From positions 1 through 64,000 of the forward strand of contig JAJPGZ010000007.1 of the NCBI GenBank assembly GCA_021325495.1: a stretch of 64,000 nucleotides of DNA. The letters run 5' to 3'. This document shows, piece after piece, positions 1 to 8,762 of this stretch (within the stretch, counting starts at the first letter, position 1; each line of letters begins with the position of its first letter). A program made the translations under genes and the position numbers. Below the pieces are notes generated by a model. It made no database searches. It was given only the letters and a program-made list of their open reading frames with translations, and was not told the DNA's origin. The stretch is from Spartobacteria bacterium (GTDB taxonomy: Bacteria; Verrucomicrobiota; Verrucomicrobiia; Chthoniobacterales; UBA10450).

Positions 1-190
<190 letters not shown>

Positions 191-420
191 TACTTTTCCA
201 ATACGCTGCTGTTTCGGTGCAAGCCGAGACAGCAGTAATGGGAAATGAAAGATCCAAATAAAACGAAGCCTTAAAGCGCTGTAGCTTTCACTTCCTGTAT
301 GTAGATATCAGAGAACCAGCGGTTCTTTTGAGAAAATGTAAGATCGACATGTCACCAGAGACGCCGTCTCGCGCTTGCGTCGCTGCGGAAGCAGCGAAAC
401 CGCCAGTCCGGCTCGGACCT
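191..420 (+). other. 23S-5S internal transcribed spacer with a stem-loop
   Basis: This 230-base spacer holds no gene. At about 206-235 CTGCTGTTTCGG and CCGAGACAGCAG form a strong hairpin around a short loop, a likely rRNA processing stem. One exact copy of the dispersed 10-mer AAGATCGACA sits at 340. Long reading frames crossing this region and the 5S gene on the minus strand are artefacts of rRNA sequence. Confidence 0.6.
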
Positions 421-533
421 CTGGTGATAGTAGCGCAGTGGTCCCACCCGTTCCCATTCCGAACACGGAAGTGAAACGCTGCAGCCCCGATGGTAGTACG
501 ACGATAGGTTGTGCGAGAGTAGGACGTCGCCAG
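421..533 (+). rRNA. rrf: 5S ribosomal RNA
   Basis: The sequence carries the core of bacterial 5S rRNA: AGTAGCGCAGTGGTCCCACC, CCATTCCGAACACGGAAGTG, the CCCCGATGGTAGT loop and GCGAGAGTAGG near the 3' end. The ends CTGGTGA and GTCGCCAG pair as the closing helix, which sets the boundaries to within a few bases. It lies about 230 bases after the 23S end. Confidence 0.95.
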
Positions 534-537
534 AACT

Positions 538-573
538 AAACGCCCGGCATGCGAAAGCGCGCCGGGCGTTTTG
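538..573 (+). terminator. Rho-independent terminator of the rRNA operon
   Basis: AACGCCCGGC at 539-548 pairs perfectly with GCCGGGCGTT at 561-570 around a 12-base loop, and a short T run follows. It starts a few bases after 5S, so it very probably ends the rRNA operon and insulates the ferritin gene. Confidence 0.85.
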
Positions 574-602
574 CATCCGGGTAATACGCGGTAGGTTAAC
601 TC

Positions 603-1115
603 ATGCTCACCAAACAAAAGATTATCGACGCCATCAACGAGCAGATCGGTTACGAGTTCAGCGCCTCGATGCAGTATTACGCCATCGCCGCGCATTTCGC
701 CGCCGAAGCGTTACCCCAAATCTCCGCGCATTTCTTTAAACAGGCGGAGGAAGAAAAAGGCCACGCGTTGCGTTTTATCAAATACGTCGTCGACGCCGGC
801 GGGCGCGTTGTCATTCCCGCGATCGAGGCGCCGCAAGGTATATTCAAGACGCCGGAAGCGGCAGTGAAACTGTCTCTCGATCAGGAAGTAAAAGTCACCC
901 ATCAGATCAACGCGTTGGTCGAGCTCGCGCGAAACGAGAACGATTACATCACCATCAATTTCCTGCAGTGGTTCCTCACCGAGCAGCTCGAAGAAGTTTC
1001 ATCGATGGACAATTTACTCAAGATCGTGCAACGCGCGGGCAACGATCTGCTGCAAGCCGACGAATATCTTGCCCGCGTCGGCGTTCGAACCATGCCGGAG
1101 CCGGCCGGAGAATAA
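603..1115 (+). CDS. ftnA: Non-haem ferritin (FtnA-like iron storage protein)
   Basis: A 170-residue protein of normal ferritin length with the four-helix ferritin fold. Residues near E18, E51 and H54 (in the EEEKGHA stretch) match the di-iron ferroxidase ligands, and a QWFLTEQLEE stretch near residue 120 carries the later Gln/Glu ligands. No haem-binding Met typical of bacterioferritin was recognised. The role would be oxidation and storage of iron in the cytoplasmic 24-mer shell. The ATG at 603 follows the rRNA terminator after 30 bases, so the gene needs its own promoter. Confidence 0.88.
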   Translation: MLTKQKIIDAINEQIGYEFSASMQYYAIAAHFAAEALPQISAHFFKQAEEEKGHALRFIKYVVDAGGRVVIPAIEAPQGIFKTPEAAVKLSLDQEVKVTHQINALVELARNENDYITINFLQWFLTEQLEEVSSMDNLLKIVQRAGNDLLQADEYLARVGVRTMPEPAGE

Positions 1116-1155
1116 TCGTCATCGGCTCCTGTTGTTCACGCTTGACGCGACCTCG

Positions 1156-1575
1156 TTAGGCCGACCTGCGCCAGGCGCCTAACACTAATCCGCTAATAGA
1201 CCAAGCCACGAACGGCCGCCCCATGTCGATCAAGACAAGCGGCCACGGATTCGTTTCGAATGCGGAAAATACCGCGACCGTCGCAAACTCAACGAAAAGA
1301 AAGGCGAACCAACATAGCAGCGCGATGCGCAAACCCGCGACCGCTGTGTGCGCGTGCATGCGACTGATCATCCAGGCCAGAGCGTAATTCACGATAATCG
1401 CCGTGATCACGGCCAGCACGTAAGCGCTTGCATTGTGAGTGCGGTCGATGTCCGTCATCGTGCGCGCGTGCAGGTTCAGCCATTTCTCGCCGAAAATGGA
1501 ATACCAGCCGAACCCGATGAACTGATGAACGATGACAAGGATCCAAACGGCAAGATGATGAACGCGCGTGTGCAT
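1156..1575 (-). CDS. DUF1761-like small membrane protein
   Basis: About 139 residues with four predicted membrane helices and the HQFIGFGWYSIFGEKW segment typical of DUF1761 proteins. The function of that family is not established. The reading frame is open to 1635, but the upstream part (MIVDLELRLRRR) simply translates the dispersed AAGATCGACA word at 1621. I therefore prefer the ATG at 1573-1575, which begins MHTRVHHL. It is divergent from the small membrane protein at 1662. Confidence 0.62.
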   Translation of the reverse strand: MHTRVHHLAVWILVIVHQFIGFGWYSIFGEKWLNLHARTMTDIDRTHNASAYVLAVITAIIVNYALAWMISRMHAHTAVAGLRIALLCWFAFLFVEFATVAVFSAFETNPWPLVLIDMGRPFVAWSISGLVLGAWRRSA

Positions 1576-1661
1576 TCCCGAATGATCGAGAATTTCCAGC
1601 CGCCTTCGCAAGCGCAATTCAAGATCGACAATCACCGCGCCCCGCGCAAGATCGACAACGA

Positions 1662-1835
1662 ATGAGCGGCACGTTTTTTCTCGGGCTCGGCGGTCTGGTT
1701 GCGTTTGGTTTTCTCATTGTCGTGTGGCGGCGCCGCGAAATGCCCGCATTGCTTCGCGCCATCCTCATCATTGGCGCCGCGGCGATCGTGATCTACGTCG
1801 CGTGGTTCTTTGCGATGGCATTCCGCGCAGGCTGA
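1662..1835 (+). CDS. Small two-helix membrane protein (57 aa)
   Basis: A 57-residue reading frame starting MSGTFFLGLGG, with one hydrophobic segment at about residues 5-21 and a second at about 32-52. They are separated by a WRRREMP loop whose positive charge would face the cytoplasm. Two copies of AAGATCGACA (1621, 1648) lie just upstream. I recognise no family. Its reality rests on the clean two-helix pattern with a basic loop. Confidence 0.45.
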   Translation: MSGTFFLGLGGLVAFGFLIVVWRRREMPALLRAILIIGAAAIVIYVAWFFAMAFRAG

Positions 1836-1868
1836 TAATTCTCGCGCCCTGCGCGTCGACTAACGACG

Positions 1869-3758
1869 CTACTCTGCCACCGCCGCTTCGGCTAAATCCT
1901 CGATCACGTTCGGCTCCGGCGGCGCTTCGTCGCGCGGCGCGGCTTCGATTGCGATAATGGCGTAATCAGCCGACGCCGTTTCCGTGTTCAGGGTCACCAC
2001 TTCGCCAACGGCGTGGCCTAACAACGCCTGTCCGATCGCCGTTTGATACGAAATAATATGTCGATCCGGATCGCCATCCCACGCCCCGAGGATTGTGTAT
2101 GTTTCCTCTTTCTTGGATTTTTGCTCGCGCAACGTCACGACCGTCCCGATCGAAACACGCGACGTGTCCGGACTTTCAAACGCGGTTCCGCGCGCATTTT
2201 CCAGGTCGCGCTCGAGCTCGGCGCGACGCCGCGCCAGCACCGCCTGCATTTGCTTCGCCGCTTTGTATTCGAAATTCTCGCTCAAGTCGCCGTAAGAACG
2301 CGCGAGCGCAATCTCCTTCACGTTCTCAGGAATTTTCTTCTTCACCAGCTCTTCGTATTCCGCTTTGCGCCGGTGCAAACTGCTCCAGGAGACGACGAGC
2401 TGCGCCACTTTCTCTTCCGGCTGCGCGCCGGTGATCATCGCTTCGAGCTCGGGATGAATCTTCACGATGCGCGCGAGCAGCGAACGTTTCGTCAGCTCGT
2501 CGAACAACGGGCTGATGAGCAATCTCCGAATGGCATCACGCGCTGTCGCCGGCTCGGCATCGGCAAACATCGAGCCGAGTAATTGTCGATCTTCCACCAG
2601 AAGTTTTTGCAATCGACTGCCACGCGTCGGCGCGTCCAGCTGGTCGCGCTCAATCGCGGAAAGGATCGCGCCGAACAATTCGGGTTTGATCAATTCATTC
2701 CAGCGATCGCGTTCGTTGCACAACCAAATCAGCATCTCGCCCGTGGCCGAATGTTCCCTGATGCTCCGCTCCACCATCGCGCGCAATTCTGCATGATGGC
2801 CCGATTCGCTGAAAATTTTTGCCATCTGGCCGATGAGCCGCGCGTTACTCTTCTGCATCAAGTGGAGACCGACTTCGGTCCAGCGTTCGCCCAGCGCTTC
2901 GGGTAAAACCAGCAGCACGCGTTTCTCTTTTGCCGCGGAAAGATTCGGCAAGATCGACATCAACCTTTTCTCTTCCGCCACGATGAGTTTCGGCAAACTC
3001 AGGCCCACGTGCGTGACGTGAAGTTGCGGAACGCGTTCGAACAATTCGTCGCGCGCAATGACAAACTCAAAAGTAACTTCGGGATGCAACTTCTGATTTC
3101 GCACCGCAATGTTTTCGATCTGCGCCACCAGCGGCTGCAATTGTTTTTCCGGTTCCTTGAATTCCGAATGAAACTTTACGATCTGATCGATGGCCGCGCT
3201 TTGCTCTTTCGGCCGGCGAGCTTGATTGAAAAATCCAAGCAACTCCTCCGCGCGGTCCACTTTTTCGCCGCGCAATTGCACCGGTTCGGTCTTTTTCGTC
3301 GGCACCGAAAAATATCCGGTCGACTTCAGTTGTTTCTTCGTCGAATCCCACCAGCGTTTCCATTCCGCCTCGTTGAAAATGTCGCCTAACAACATCTCGC
3401 TGATCTGTTGCACCGTGGCCGAGCCGCCGGTGCTCTCGAGAATGTTGCGCACCACCGCCGCCGGATCGCTCTTGATCAACGCTTTGACGCCCGGCAGATC
3501 AGTCGCTTTGCGGGTCAAAAAATGTTCGGCTGAAAGCGGCGTCAAATTTTCCGCCGCGTATTGCGCCTGCATCGGATGACGTTTTTTGCCGGTAAAATCG
3601 ATGAGGATCTGGTTCAGCAGTAAATTCCACTCCGCCACCCGGCCAAAGCCCCAGCTTTTGTGCAGGCAGAACGTGCCCGGCTTCAGCTGGTCGAGTTTTT
3701 CCGCGGCTGCTGAAGTCAGTTTTCCGGCCTCGACTAATTTCTCCAATTCGGCGTCCAT
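1869..3758 (-). CDS. greA: Long GreA-type transcription elongation factor
   Basis: The C-terminal part (about residues 460-629) is a GreA/GreB domain. It has the diagnostic coiled-coil tip ARSYGDLSENFEYKAAK, with the acidic residues used in transcript cleavage, followed by the C-terminal FKBP-like lobe. Ahead of it lie about 450 residues of mainly helical sequence without a domain I recognise. Ordinary GreA has about 158 residues; chlamydial GreA is also extended, to roughly 700, so this is probably a trait of the PVC group. I choose the ATG at 3758 (MDAELEKLVEAG). The open frame extends to 3851, but that part includes translation of the AAGATCGACA word. It would rescue backtracked RNA polymerase; the N-terminal role is unknown. 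Confidence 0.85.
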   Translation of the reverse strand: MDAELEKLVEAGKLTSAAAEKLDQLKPGTFCLHKSWGFGRVAEWNLLLNQILIDFTGKKRHPMQAQYAAENLTPLSAEHFLTRKATDLPGVKALIKSDPAAVVRNILESTGGSATVQQISEMLLGDIFNEAEWKRWWDSTKKQLKSTGYFSVPTKKTEPVQLRGEKVDRAEELLGFFNQARRPKEQSAAIDQIVKFHSEFKEPEKQLQPLVAQIENIAVRNQKLHPEVTFEFVIARDELFERVPQLHVTHVGLSLPKLIVAEEKRLMSILPNLSAAKEKRVLLVLPEALGERWTEVGLHLMQKSNARLIGQMAKIFSESGHHAELRAMVERSIREHSATGEMLIWLCNERDRWNELIKPELFGAILSAIERDQLDAPTRGSRLQKLLVEDRQLLGSMFADAEPATARDAIRRLLISPLFDELTKRSLLARIVKIHPELEAMITGAQPEEKVAQLVVSWSSLHRRKAEYEELVKKKIPENVKEIALARSYGDLSENFEYKAAKQMQAVLARRRAELERDLENARGTAFESPDTSRVSIGTVVTLREQKSKKEETYTILGAWDGDPDRHIISYQTAIGQALLGHAVGEVVTLNTETASADYAIIAIEAAPRDEAPPEPNVIEDLAEAAVAE

Positions 3759-3873
3759 GTGCGGCGTGGCAGAAGCTACGTCGAACCGGTCATTGCGCGA
3801 GAGAAAAGTCGAAGATCGACAATCGCTTTGCGATTGCCGTCGCGCGCGCACCGTGAAACGCTAACCTCTTTTC

Positions 3874-4836
3874 GTGACGACGAGTATTTGGTTTTGGATC
3901 GCTTTCCACATCGGCGTTTTCGCCGCGTTGATTGTCGATCTTGCCCAATTCAAACATCGCGGCCGCGAATTGAGCATGCGCGCGGCCGGACATCGCACGC
4001 TCATCTGGATCGGTCTCTCGTTCCTCTTCGCGCTGCTGGTCTGGAAAATCCGCGGCACCGATAACGCGGTTGATTTCGTCACCGGCTACGTCATCGAATA
4101 CTCGCTCAGCGTCGATAACATTTTCGTTTTCGTTTTAATCTTTCAATACTTCCGCGTCCCGCCCATTGCGCAACATCGCGCCCTCACCTGGGGCATCATC
4201 GGCGCGCTCATCATGCGCGGCGTCATGATCGGTCTCGGCGTCGCGCTCGTCTCGCGCTTCCATTTCATCCTCTATTTCTTCGGCGCCCTCCTCGTCTTCA
4301 CCGCTATTCGGATGTTTTTCGGAAAGCACGAATCGCACGACTTCGGCGACAGCTGGGTCATGCGCCTTTGCCGGAAATTGATTCCGGTCACGCGCGATTT
4401 TTATGGCGAACATTTCAAGGCGCGCATCGACGGCAAATGGATGCTCACTCCGCTCGCGCTCGCCCTCATTGTCATCGACATCATGGATCTCGTTTTCGCG
4501 ATCGATTCCATTCCGGCCGTGTTCGCCATCACCCAGGACGCATTCATCGTTTACACCTCGAACATCTGCGCCATTCTCGGATTACGTTCGCTTTATTTCC
4601 TCCTCGCGCGCTTGATCGATCGATTCATTTATTTGAAAACCGGCCTCGCGCTCGTACTCGGTTTCGTCGGCTCAAAAATGTTGCTCAGTAAGTACGTTCA
4701 CATCGGTAACGGCATTTCGCTTCTCGTCATCGTCACCACTCTCACCGCCACCATTCTCATCTCTGTTCTCGTAACCAAGAAGCGCGCGACCGCTCAGAAA
4801 CGAAAATCAAATGTTGATTCGCTCGTGCAAAAGTAG
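3874..4836 (+). CDS. TerC/Alx-family integral membrane protein
   Basis: A 320-residue protein with about eight or nine membrane helices. It has the TerC-family signatures EYSLSVDNIFVFVLIF (acidic residues in helices) and DLVFAIDSIPAVFAITQD. The family is linked to tellurite resistance and to manganese efflux (Alx, MeeF/MeeY). The start is the GTG at 3874 (V/MTTSIWFWIAFHIGVF); no upstream ATG fits. A copy of the minus-oriented dispersed word at 3933 encodes IVDLA inside the first helix region. Metal export at the inner membrane is the most likely role. Confidence 0.9.
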   Translation: MTTSIWFWIAFHIGVFAALIVDLAQFKHRGRELSMRAAGHRTLIWIGLSFLFALLVWKIRGTDNAVDFVTGYVIEYSLSVDNIFVFVLIFQYFRVPPIAQHRALTWGIIGALIMRGVMIGLGVALVSRFHFILYFFGALLVFTAIRMFFGKHESHDFGDSWVMRLCRKLIPVTRDFYGEHFKARIDGKWMLTPLALALIVIDIMDLVFAIDSIPAVFAITQDAFIVYTSNICAILGLRSLYFLLARLIDRFIYLKTGLALVLGFVGSKMLLSKYVHIGNGISLLVIVTTLTATILISVLVTKKRATAQKRKSNVDSLVQK

Positions 4837-4859
4837 TTTACCTTGATGCGGAGGCGCCC

Positions 4860-5264
4860 ATGAAAACGTACTTGTCGATCTTGCTCTCGCTCCTGTTTGT
4901 TTCCGCCGCTCTCGCCGATATCCACGATCCGCCGTCGAACGATTACGGTCCGACGCGCAAACTCGGCCGCGGCCTCTCGAATTTCTTCTTAGCGCCGGCC
5001 GAAGTTTTCGTCACCGTCGGCAAGATCAACAAAGATGAAGGCAACTCCGCCGCCGCCGGCTACGGCGTCGTACGCGGTGTCGGCCGCTCCATGACGCGCC
5101 ACTTCGTCGGCCTCATCGAGATTCTCAGCTTCCCCTTCCCGATCCAACGCGACACCTACTATCCGCTTTTGCCGGACGAACGCCGTTACATTCACGCCGG
5201 TTACGCCGAATTTCCGCCCGAGCTCGGCAACGAATCGAAATACAACTACGTCCGGGATTATTGA
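4860..5264 (+). CDS. Exosortase system-associated protein, TIGR04073-like
   Basis: A 134-residue secreted protein. A Sec signal peptide (MKTYLSILLSLLFVSAALA) ends near residue 19, and the dispersed word at 4873 encodes part of its hydrophobic core. The mature part has KLGRGLSNFFLAPAEVF, then a Gly-rich segment and FPFPIQRDTYYPL. This resembles the TIGR04073 family, described as exosortase-associated in Verrucomicrobia. The function is unknown. No exosortase or PEP-CTERM protein is in this window. It starts 23 bases after terC and ends 1 base before the next start, suggesting co-expression. Confidence 0.68.
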   Translation: MKTYLSILLSLLFVSAALADIHDPPSNDYGPTRKLGRGLSNFFLAPAEVFVTVGKINKDEGNSAAAGYGVVRGVGRSMTRHFVGLIEILSFPFPIQRDTYYPLLPDERRYIHAGYAEFPPELGNESKYNYVRDY

Positions 5265-5265
5265 G

Positions 5266-5586
5266 ATGCGCCGACGCATTACGCGCATTAGTCCGCTGCA
5301 GTTGGGAATCGTTCACGCCGTTTTCTATGGCCTCATCTCGCTCGTTTTCTTCACGCCGTTTTTCATCCTGATGTCGATCTTTGCACCGCACGTCGCGGCC
5401 AATCAGCAAAACGCCGCCCCGCAACTTTTCATGGGCATGGGCGTCGTCATGGCCATCATCATGCCGTTCCTCTACGCGATCTTTGGCTTCGTCTTCGGCA
5501 TTATTGGCGCTCTTATCTACAACCTCGTCGCGCGCATCACCGGTGGCATCGAATTCACCGTCGAAGACGCGCCGGCGACTTCGTAA
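5266..5586 (+). CDS. Small membrane protein, DUF3566-like
   Basis: A 106-residue protein with two long hydrophobic regions (about residues 14-37 and 54-88) and the ending GALIYNLVARITGGIEF. That resembles the DUF3566 pattern (ALIYNLVA...GGIE). The ATG follows the previous stop immediately, so translation is probably coupled. Function unknown. The stop codon overlaps a copy of AAGATCGACA at 5585 that fills the short gap to the convergent queE. Confidence 0.62.
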   Translation: MRRRITRISPLQLGIVHAVFYGLISLVFFTPFFILMSIFAPHVAANQQNAAPQLFMGMGVVMAIIMPFLYAIFGFVFGIIGALIYNLVARITGGIEFTVEDAPATS

Positions 5587-5595
5587 GATCGACAA

Positions 5596-6249
5596 CTACA
5601 CGCCGCGTTGCGTCGGCGGCCAGATAAACTTGTGCATCTGGAGTTGAAAACGGACGTCGAGTTTGTCTTCCAACATCCATTCCACGATTTGCCGCGGCCC
5701 GATCCGTCCGAAGATGGGCGAAAACAAAACCGCATGGCAACGTCTCGTTAGGCCAAAGCGCTCGATCTTCTCCCGCGACCATTCGAAATCCTCGCGCGAG
5801 CCGATCACGCACTTCACTTCGTCGCGCTCATTGAGATGCTCGATGTTCGACCAAAGATTGCGCTCCACCTCGCCGCTACCCGGCGTTTTCAAATCCATGA
5901 TGCGATGCACGCGCGGATCTACTTTCGAAATATCGTGAGCGCCGCTCGTCTCCAAGAGCACGGTCATTCCCGCATCGCACAAGATCGACATCAACGGCAG
6001 CACATTTGGCTGCAACAACGGCTCGCCGCCCGTCACCTCGACCAGCGGACAATTAAACTTCGCCACAAGATCGACAATCTCATTCAGCGGCATCTTTTTG
6101 CCCTCGTAAAACGCGTATTCGGTGTCGCAGTAATTGCAACGCAGATCGCAAAACGTCAGCCTAACGAAGACACACGGCCGACCCGCGAAAGTGCTCTCGC
6201 CCTGGATCGACTGGTAAATCTCGTTAACCGTCAGCGTTTTTTCCGTCAT
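5596..6249 (-). CDS. queE: 7-carboxy-7-deazaguanine synthase (radical SAM)
   Basis: A 217-residue protein. CDLRCNYC at residues 34-41 holds the three Cys that bind the radical-SAM 4Fe-4S cluster, preceded by YQSIQGESTFAGRPCVFVRL, the typical QueE opening that binds substrate. A GGEPLLQ motif follows. It converts 6-carboxytetrahydropterin to 7-carboxy-7-deazaguanine in queuosine/preQ0 synthesis. The frame is open to 6438, but the ATG at 6249 (MTEKTLTVNEIYQ) fits the family length. It is divergent from dapF. Confidence 0.92.
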   Translation of the reverse strand: MTEKTLTVNEIYQSIQGESTFAGRPCVFVRLTFCDLRCNYCDTEYAFYEGKKMPLNEIVDLVAKFNCPLVEVTGGEPLLQPNVLPLMSILCDAGMTVLLETSGAHDISKVDPRVHRIMDLKTPGSGEVERNLWSNIEHLNERDEVKCVIGSREDFEWSREKIERFGLTRRCHAVLFSPIFGRIGPRQIVEWMLEDKLDVRFQLQMHKFIWPPTQRGV

Positions 6250-6285
6250 CGAAACAAGATTCCTTGCGCACGGCGGGACTATTCC

Positions 6286-6308
6286 GTCATTCGCTCGACA
6301 TGACAACC
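6286..6308. repeat. Short REP-like intergenic fragment
   Basis: The 16 bases TTCGCTCGACATGACA (6290-6305) recur exactly at 10037-10052. They resemble the half of a widespread intergenic palindromic repeat that reads GTCATGTCGAGCGAAGTCGAG on the other strand. This copy lies in the queE-dapF divergent gap and looks degenerate. Confidence 0.4.
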
Positions 6309-6337
6309 GGCGAGGCTTGCGTAAGATCGACAAGGTC

Positions 6338-7141
6338 ATGTTGCGCTTCACCAAGATGAACGGCGCAGGCAACGATTTTGTCATGATCGACAATCGCGCC
6401 GGCGACGTGCGGCTCAGTCGCGAACAAATCGCGCACATCTGCGATCGTCATCGCGGCGTCGGCGCCGACGGTATTCTTCTGATCGAGGAGGCGGAGAACG
6501 GCGCGGATTTTCGCATGCGTTACTACAACGCTGACGGCGGCGAAGCCGAAATGTGCGGCAACGGCGCGCGTTGCTTCGCGCGTTTTGCGACCAAAGTCGC
6601 AAAGGCCGGGGAAAAGATTTCTTTCGAAACGCCAGCCGGCGTGATCGGCGCGCAGCTCCAGGGCGATCTCGTTAGGCTGAACATGAGCGACCCGACCGAT
6701 TTGAAATTAAATCTGCCGCTCGAAATCGAAGGCGAAGACGTGACCGTGCATTACATCAATAGCGGCGTGCCGCATGTGGTCGTGCCGGTTTCGCGCGTCG
6801 ACATGGTGCACGTCCGCGAACGCGGCGCATCCATCCGGCGTCACAAAAAATTTTCGCCCAAAGGCGCAAACGTGAATTTTCTTGAGAAGCGCGACAAAAG
6901 AAAAATCGCAATCCGCACATTCGAGCGCGGTGTCGAAGATGAAACGCTCGCGTGCGGGACGGGCGTGGTCGCGAGCGCGCTAATTTTCGCGACGACGGAG
7001 AATATTGACGGGCCGATTCGCGTGCTTGTCCGTGGCGGCAGCGAACTCGAAGTAGATTTTGACAAGATCGACAATCAGTTTCGAAACGTGACGCTGACTG
7101 GTCCGGCGGAGTTTGTTTTCGAAGGCGAAATCGAAATCTGA
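6338..7141 (+). CDS. dapF: Diaminopimelate epimerase
   Basis: A 267-residue protein opening FTKMNGAGNDFVMIDN. The two catalytic cysteines are visible: C73 in AEMCGNGARC and C206 in LACGTGV. It converts LL- to meso-diaminopimelate for lysine and peptidoglycan synthesis. A TTG at 6317 would add RKIDKV, which is only the dispersed word, so I prefer the ATG at 6338. It is the first gene of a five-gene unit whose genes all overlap by ATGA. Confidence 0.95.
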   Translation: MLRFTKMNGAGNDFVMIDNRAGDVRLSREQIAHICDRHRGVGADGILLIEEAENGADFRMRYYNADGGEAEMCGNGARCFARFATKVAKAGEKISFETPAGVIGAQLQGDLVRLNMSDPTDLKLNLPLEIEGEDVTVHYINSGVPHVVVPVSRVDMVHVRERGASIRRHKKFSPKGANVNFLEKRDKRKIAIRTFERGVEDETLACGTGVVASALIFATTENIDGPIRVLVRGGSELEVDFDKIDNQFRNVTLTGPAEFVFEGEIEI

Positions 7142-8019
7142 TGTTGCGCGGAACGTTCACGGCGCTGGTCACGCCATTTCGAAATGGAGATGTCGATCTT
7201 GCGGCGCTCGAAAAATTAATTGAAGCGCAGATCGCGGCCGGAATTACCGGCATCGTCGCCGTCGGCACGACCGGCGAATCCCCCACACTGACGCACGACG
7301 AACGCGAGAGCGTCATCCGCAAATGCGTCGAGGTCGCCCGTGGACGTTGCACCGTTCTCGCCGGCACCGGCTCGTATTCGACGCGCGACGCGATCGAGGC
7401 GACGCAACGCGCGGAGTCGTTAGGCGCAAACGCCGCCCTCGTGGTCGCGCCTTATTATAACAAGCCGAGCCAGGAAGGATTGTTTCGCCATTTCAAAGCG
7501 ATCGCCGACACGACCAAGCTGCCGGTCGTGCTCTACAACATTCCGGGACGATGCGGCGTGGACATCGGCGCGGACACGGTCGTTAGGCTGGCGGACGCGT
7601 GCAAAAATATCATGTCGATCAAAGAAGCGAGCGGGAGCGTTGAACGCGTGAGCGAATTGCGCAGCCGATTGCCGGATGCGTTCACGATTTTGAGCGGAGA
7701 CGATTCGCTTACGCTGCCCTTCATGTCGGCCGGCGCGGTCGGCGTCGTCAGCGTCGCGTCGAACGCGTTTCCGTCGCAAGTGTGCGCGTTGGTCAACGCA
7801 TTCCAGGCCGGCGACACGAAATCGGCCGAACAAACGCATCGCAAAATGTTTCGCCTGTTCAAGGATTTGTTTATCGAGCCGAATCCGGTGCCGGTGAAAA
7901 CGGTTCTCGCGTGGCGTGGCGTCATGTCGGGCGATGTGCGATTGCCCTTGTGCGAGATGACCGAGGCGAACCAGGCGAAGTTGCGCAAAACTCTCGACGA
8001 ATTCGAACGAAGCAAATGA
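7141..8019 (+). CDS. dapA: 4-hydroxy-tetrahydrodipicolinate synthase
   Basis: A 292-residue TIM-barrel aldolase. The Schiff-base lysine is K161 (SIKEASG), the catalytic tyrosine Y132 (LYNIPGR), and the GTTGE motif lies at 42-46. All match E. coli DapA positions closely. It condenses pyruvate with aspartate semialdehyde, the first committed lysine step. The start overlaps the dapF stop, giving translational coupling. Confidence 0.96.
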   Translation: MLRGTFTALVTPFRNGDVDLAALEKLIEAQIAAGITGIVAVGTTGESPTLTHDERESVIRKCVEVARGRCTVLAGTGSYSTRDAIEATQRAESLGANAALVVAPYYNKPSQEGLFRHFKAIADTTKLPVVLYNIPGRCGVDIGADTVVRLADACKNIMSIKEASGSVERVSELRSRLPDAFTILSGDDSLTLPFMSAGAVGVVSVASNAFPSQVCALVNAFQAGDTKSAEQTHRKMFRLFKDLFIEPNPVPVKTVLAWRGVMSGDVRLPLCEMTEANQAKLRKTLDEFERSK

Positions 8020-8762
8020 GCAAACCGGTTCGCGTGTTGCTCGTCGGCGCGGCGGGCCGAATGGGACAAACGATTGTCGATCTTGCGAAACAGGATGGCG
8101 CTAAGATCGACATCGTCGCTTCCTGCGATATCGGCGACCACATCGAGCCGCACATGTCGCGCTCGGATGTGCTGATCGATTTTAGTCACGCCGACGCGAT
8201 CGATGAAATCTGCCGGCTGGCGGAGGGACACAAACAGCCGCTCGTCATCGGCACGACCGGACATTCGGAGAAGCAACGCGACGGCATTTCCAAATGCGCG
8301 GAGAACGTCCCGATTGTTTACGCCTCTAATTTCAGCGTGGGCGTGAACGCGCTTTTCTGGCTCACGCGCAAAGCGGCGGAGTTGTTAGGCCCGGAGTTCG
8401 ATGTCGAAATTGTCGAGATGCATCATCGCATGAAGGAAGACGCGCCGAGCGGGACGGCGAAAACGCTAGCGGAAATTCTGCAGAAAGCGCGCAAGATCGA
8501 CAAGGTACGCCACGGACGCGAAGGGATCATCGGCGAACGCAAGCCTAACGAGATCGGGATTCATTCCCTGCGCGGCGGCGATGTCGTGGGCGATCACACC
8601 GTGATTTTCGCCGGCACCGGCGAGCGCATCGAGTTGACGCATCGCGCAAGCAGCCGTGAAACATTTGCCAAAGGTGCGCTGCGCGCCGCGCAATGGATCG
8701 TCGGCAAACCGCCCAAGCTTTACTCGATGCAGGATGTGCTCGGGCTGAACTCGGAAAAATGA
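8016..8762 (+). CDS. dapB: 4-hydroxy-tetrahydrodipicolinate reductase
   Basis: A 248-residue protein with the N-terminal nucleotide-binding GAAGRMGQ loop, the VEMHHRMKEDAPSGTAK catalytic and substrate-binding stretch, and a C-terminal dimerisation part. It reduces the DapA product with NAD(P)H. The ATG at 8016 overlaps the dapA stop. A longer frame back to 7782 lies inside dapA and is not credible. Two opposite copies of the dispersed word, 28 bp apart (8075, 8103), encode IVDLA and AKIDIV here. Confidence 0.95.
   Translation: MSKPVRVLLVGAAGRMGQTIVDLAKQDGAKIDIVASCDIGDHIEPHMSRSDVLIDFSHADAIDEICRLAEGHKQPLVIGTTGHSEKQRDGISKCAENVPIVYASNFSVGVNALFWLTRKAAELLGPEFDVEIVEMHHRMKEDAPSGTAKTLAEILQKARKIDKVRHGREGIIGERKPNEIGIHSLRGGDVVGDHTVIFAGTGERIELTHRASSRETFAKGALRAAQWIVGKPPKLYSMQDVLGLNSEK

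Noticed and set aside
288-739. Long open frames over the 23S-5S spacer and 5S gene on both strands
   Set aside because: They overlap recognisable 5S rRNA and its terminator; no protein-like sequence.
8075-8112. Opposed word copies as a terminator hairpin
   Set aside because: The pair lies inside dapB and is 28 bp apart in coding sequence; no T run follows.
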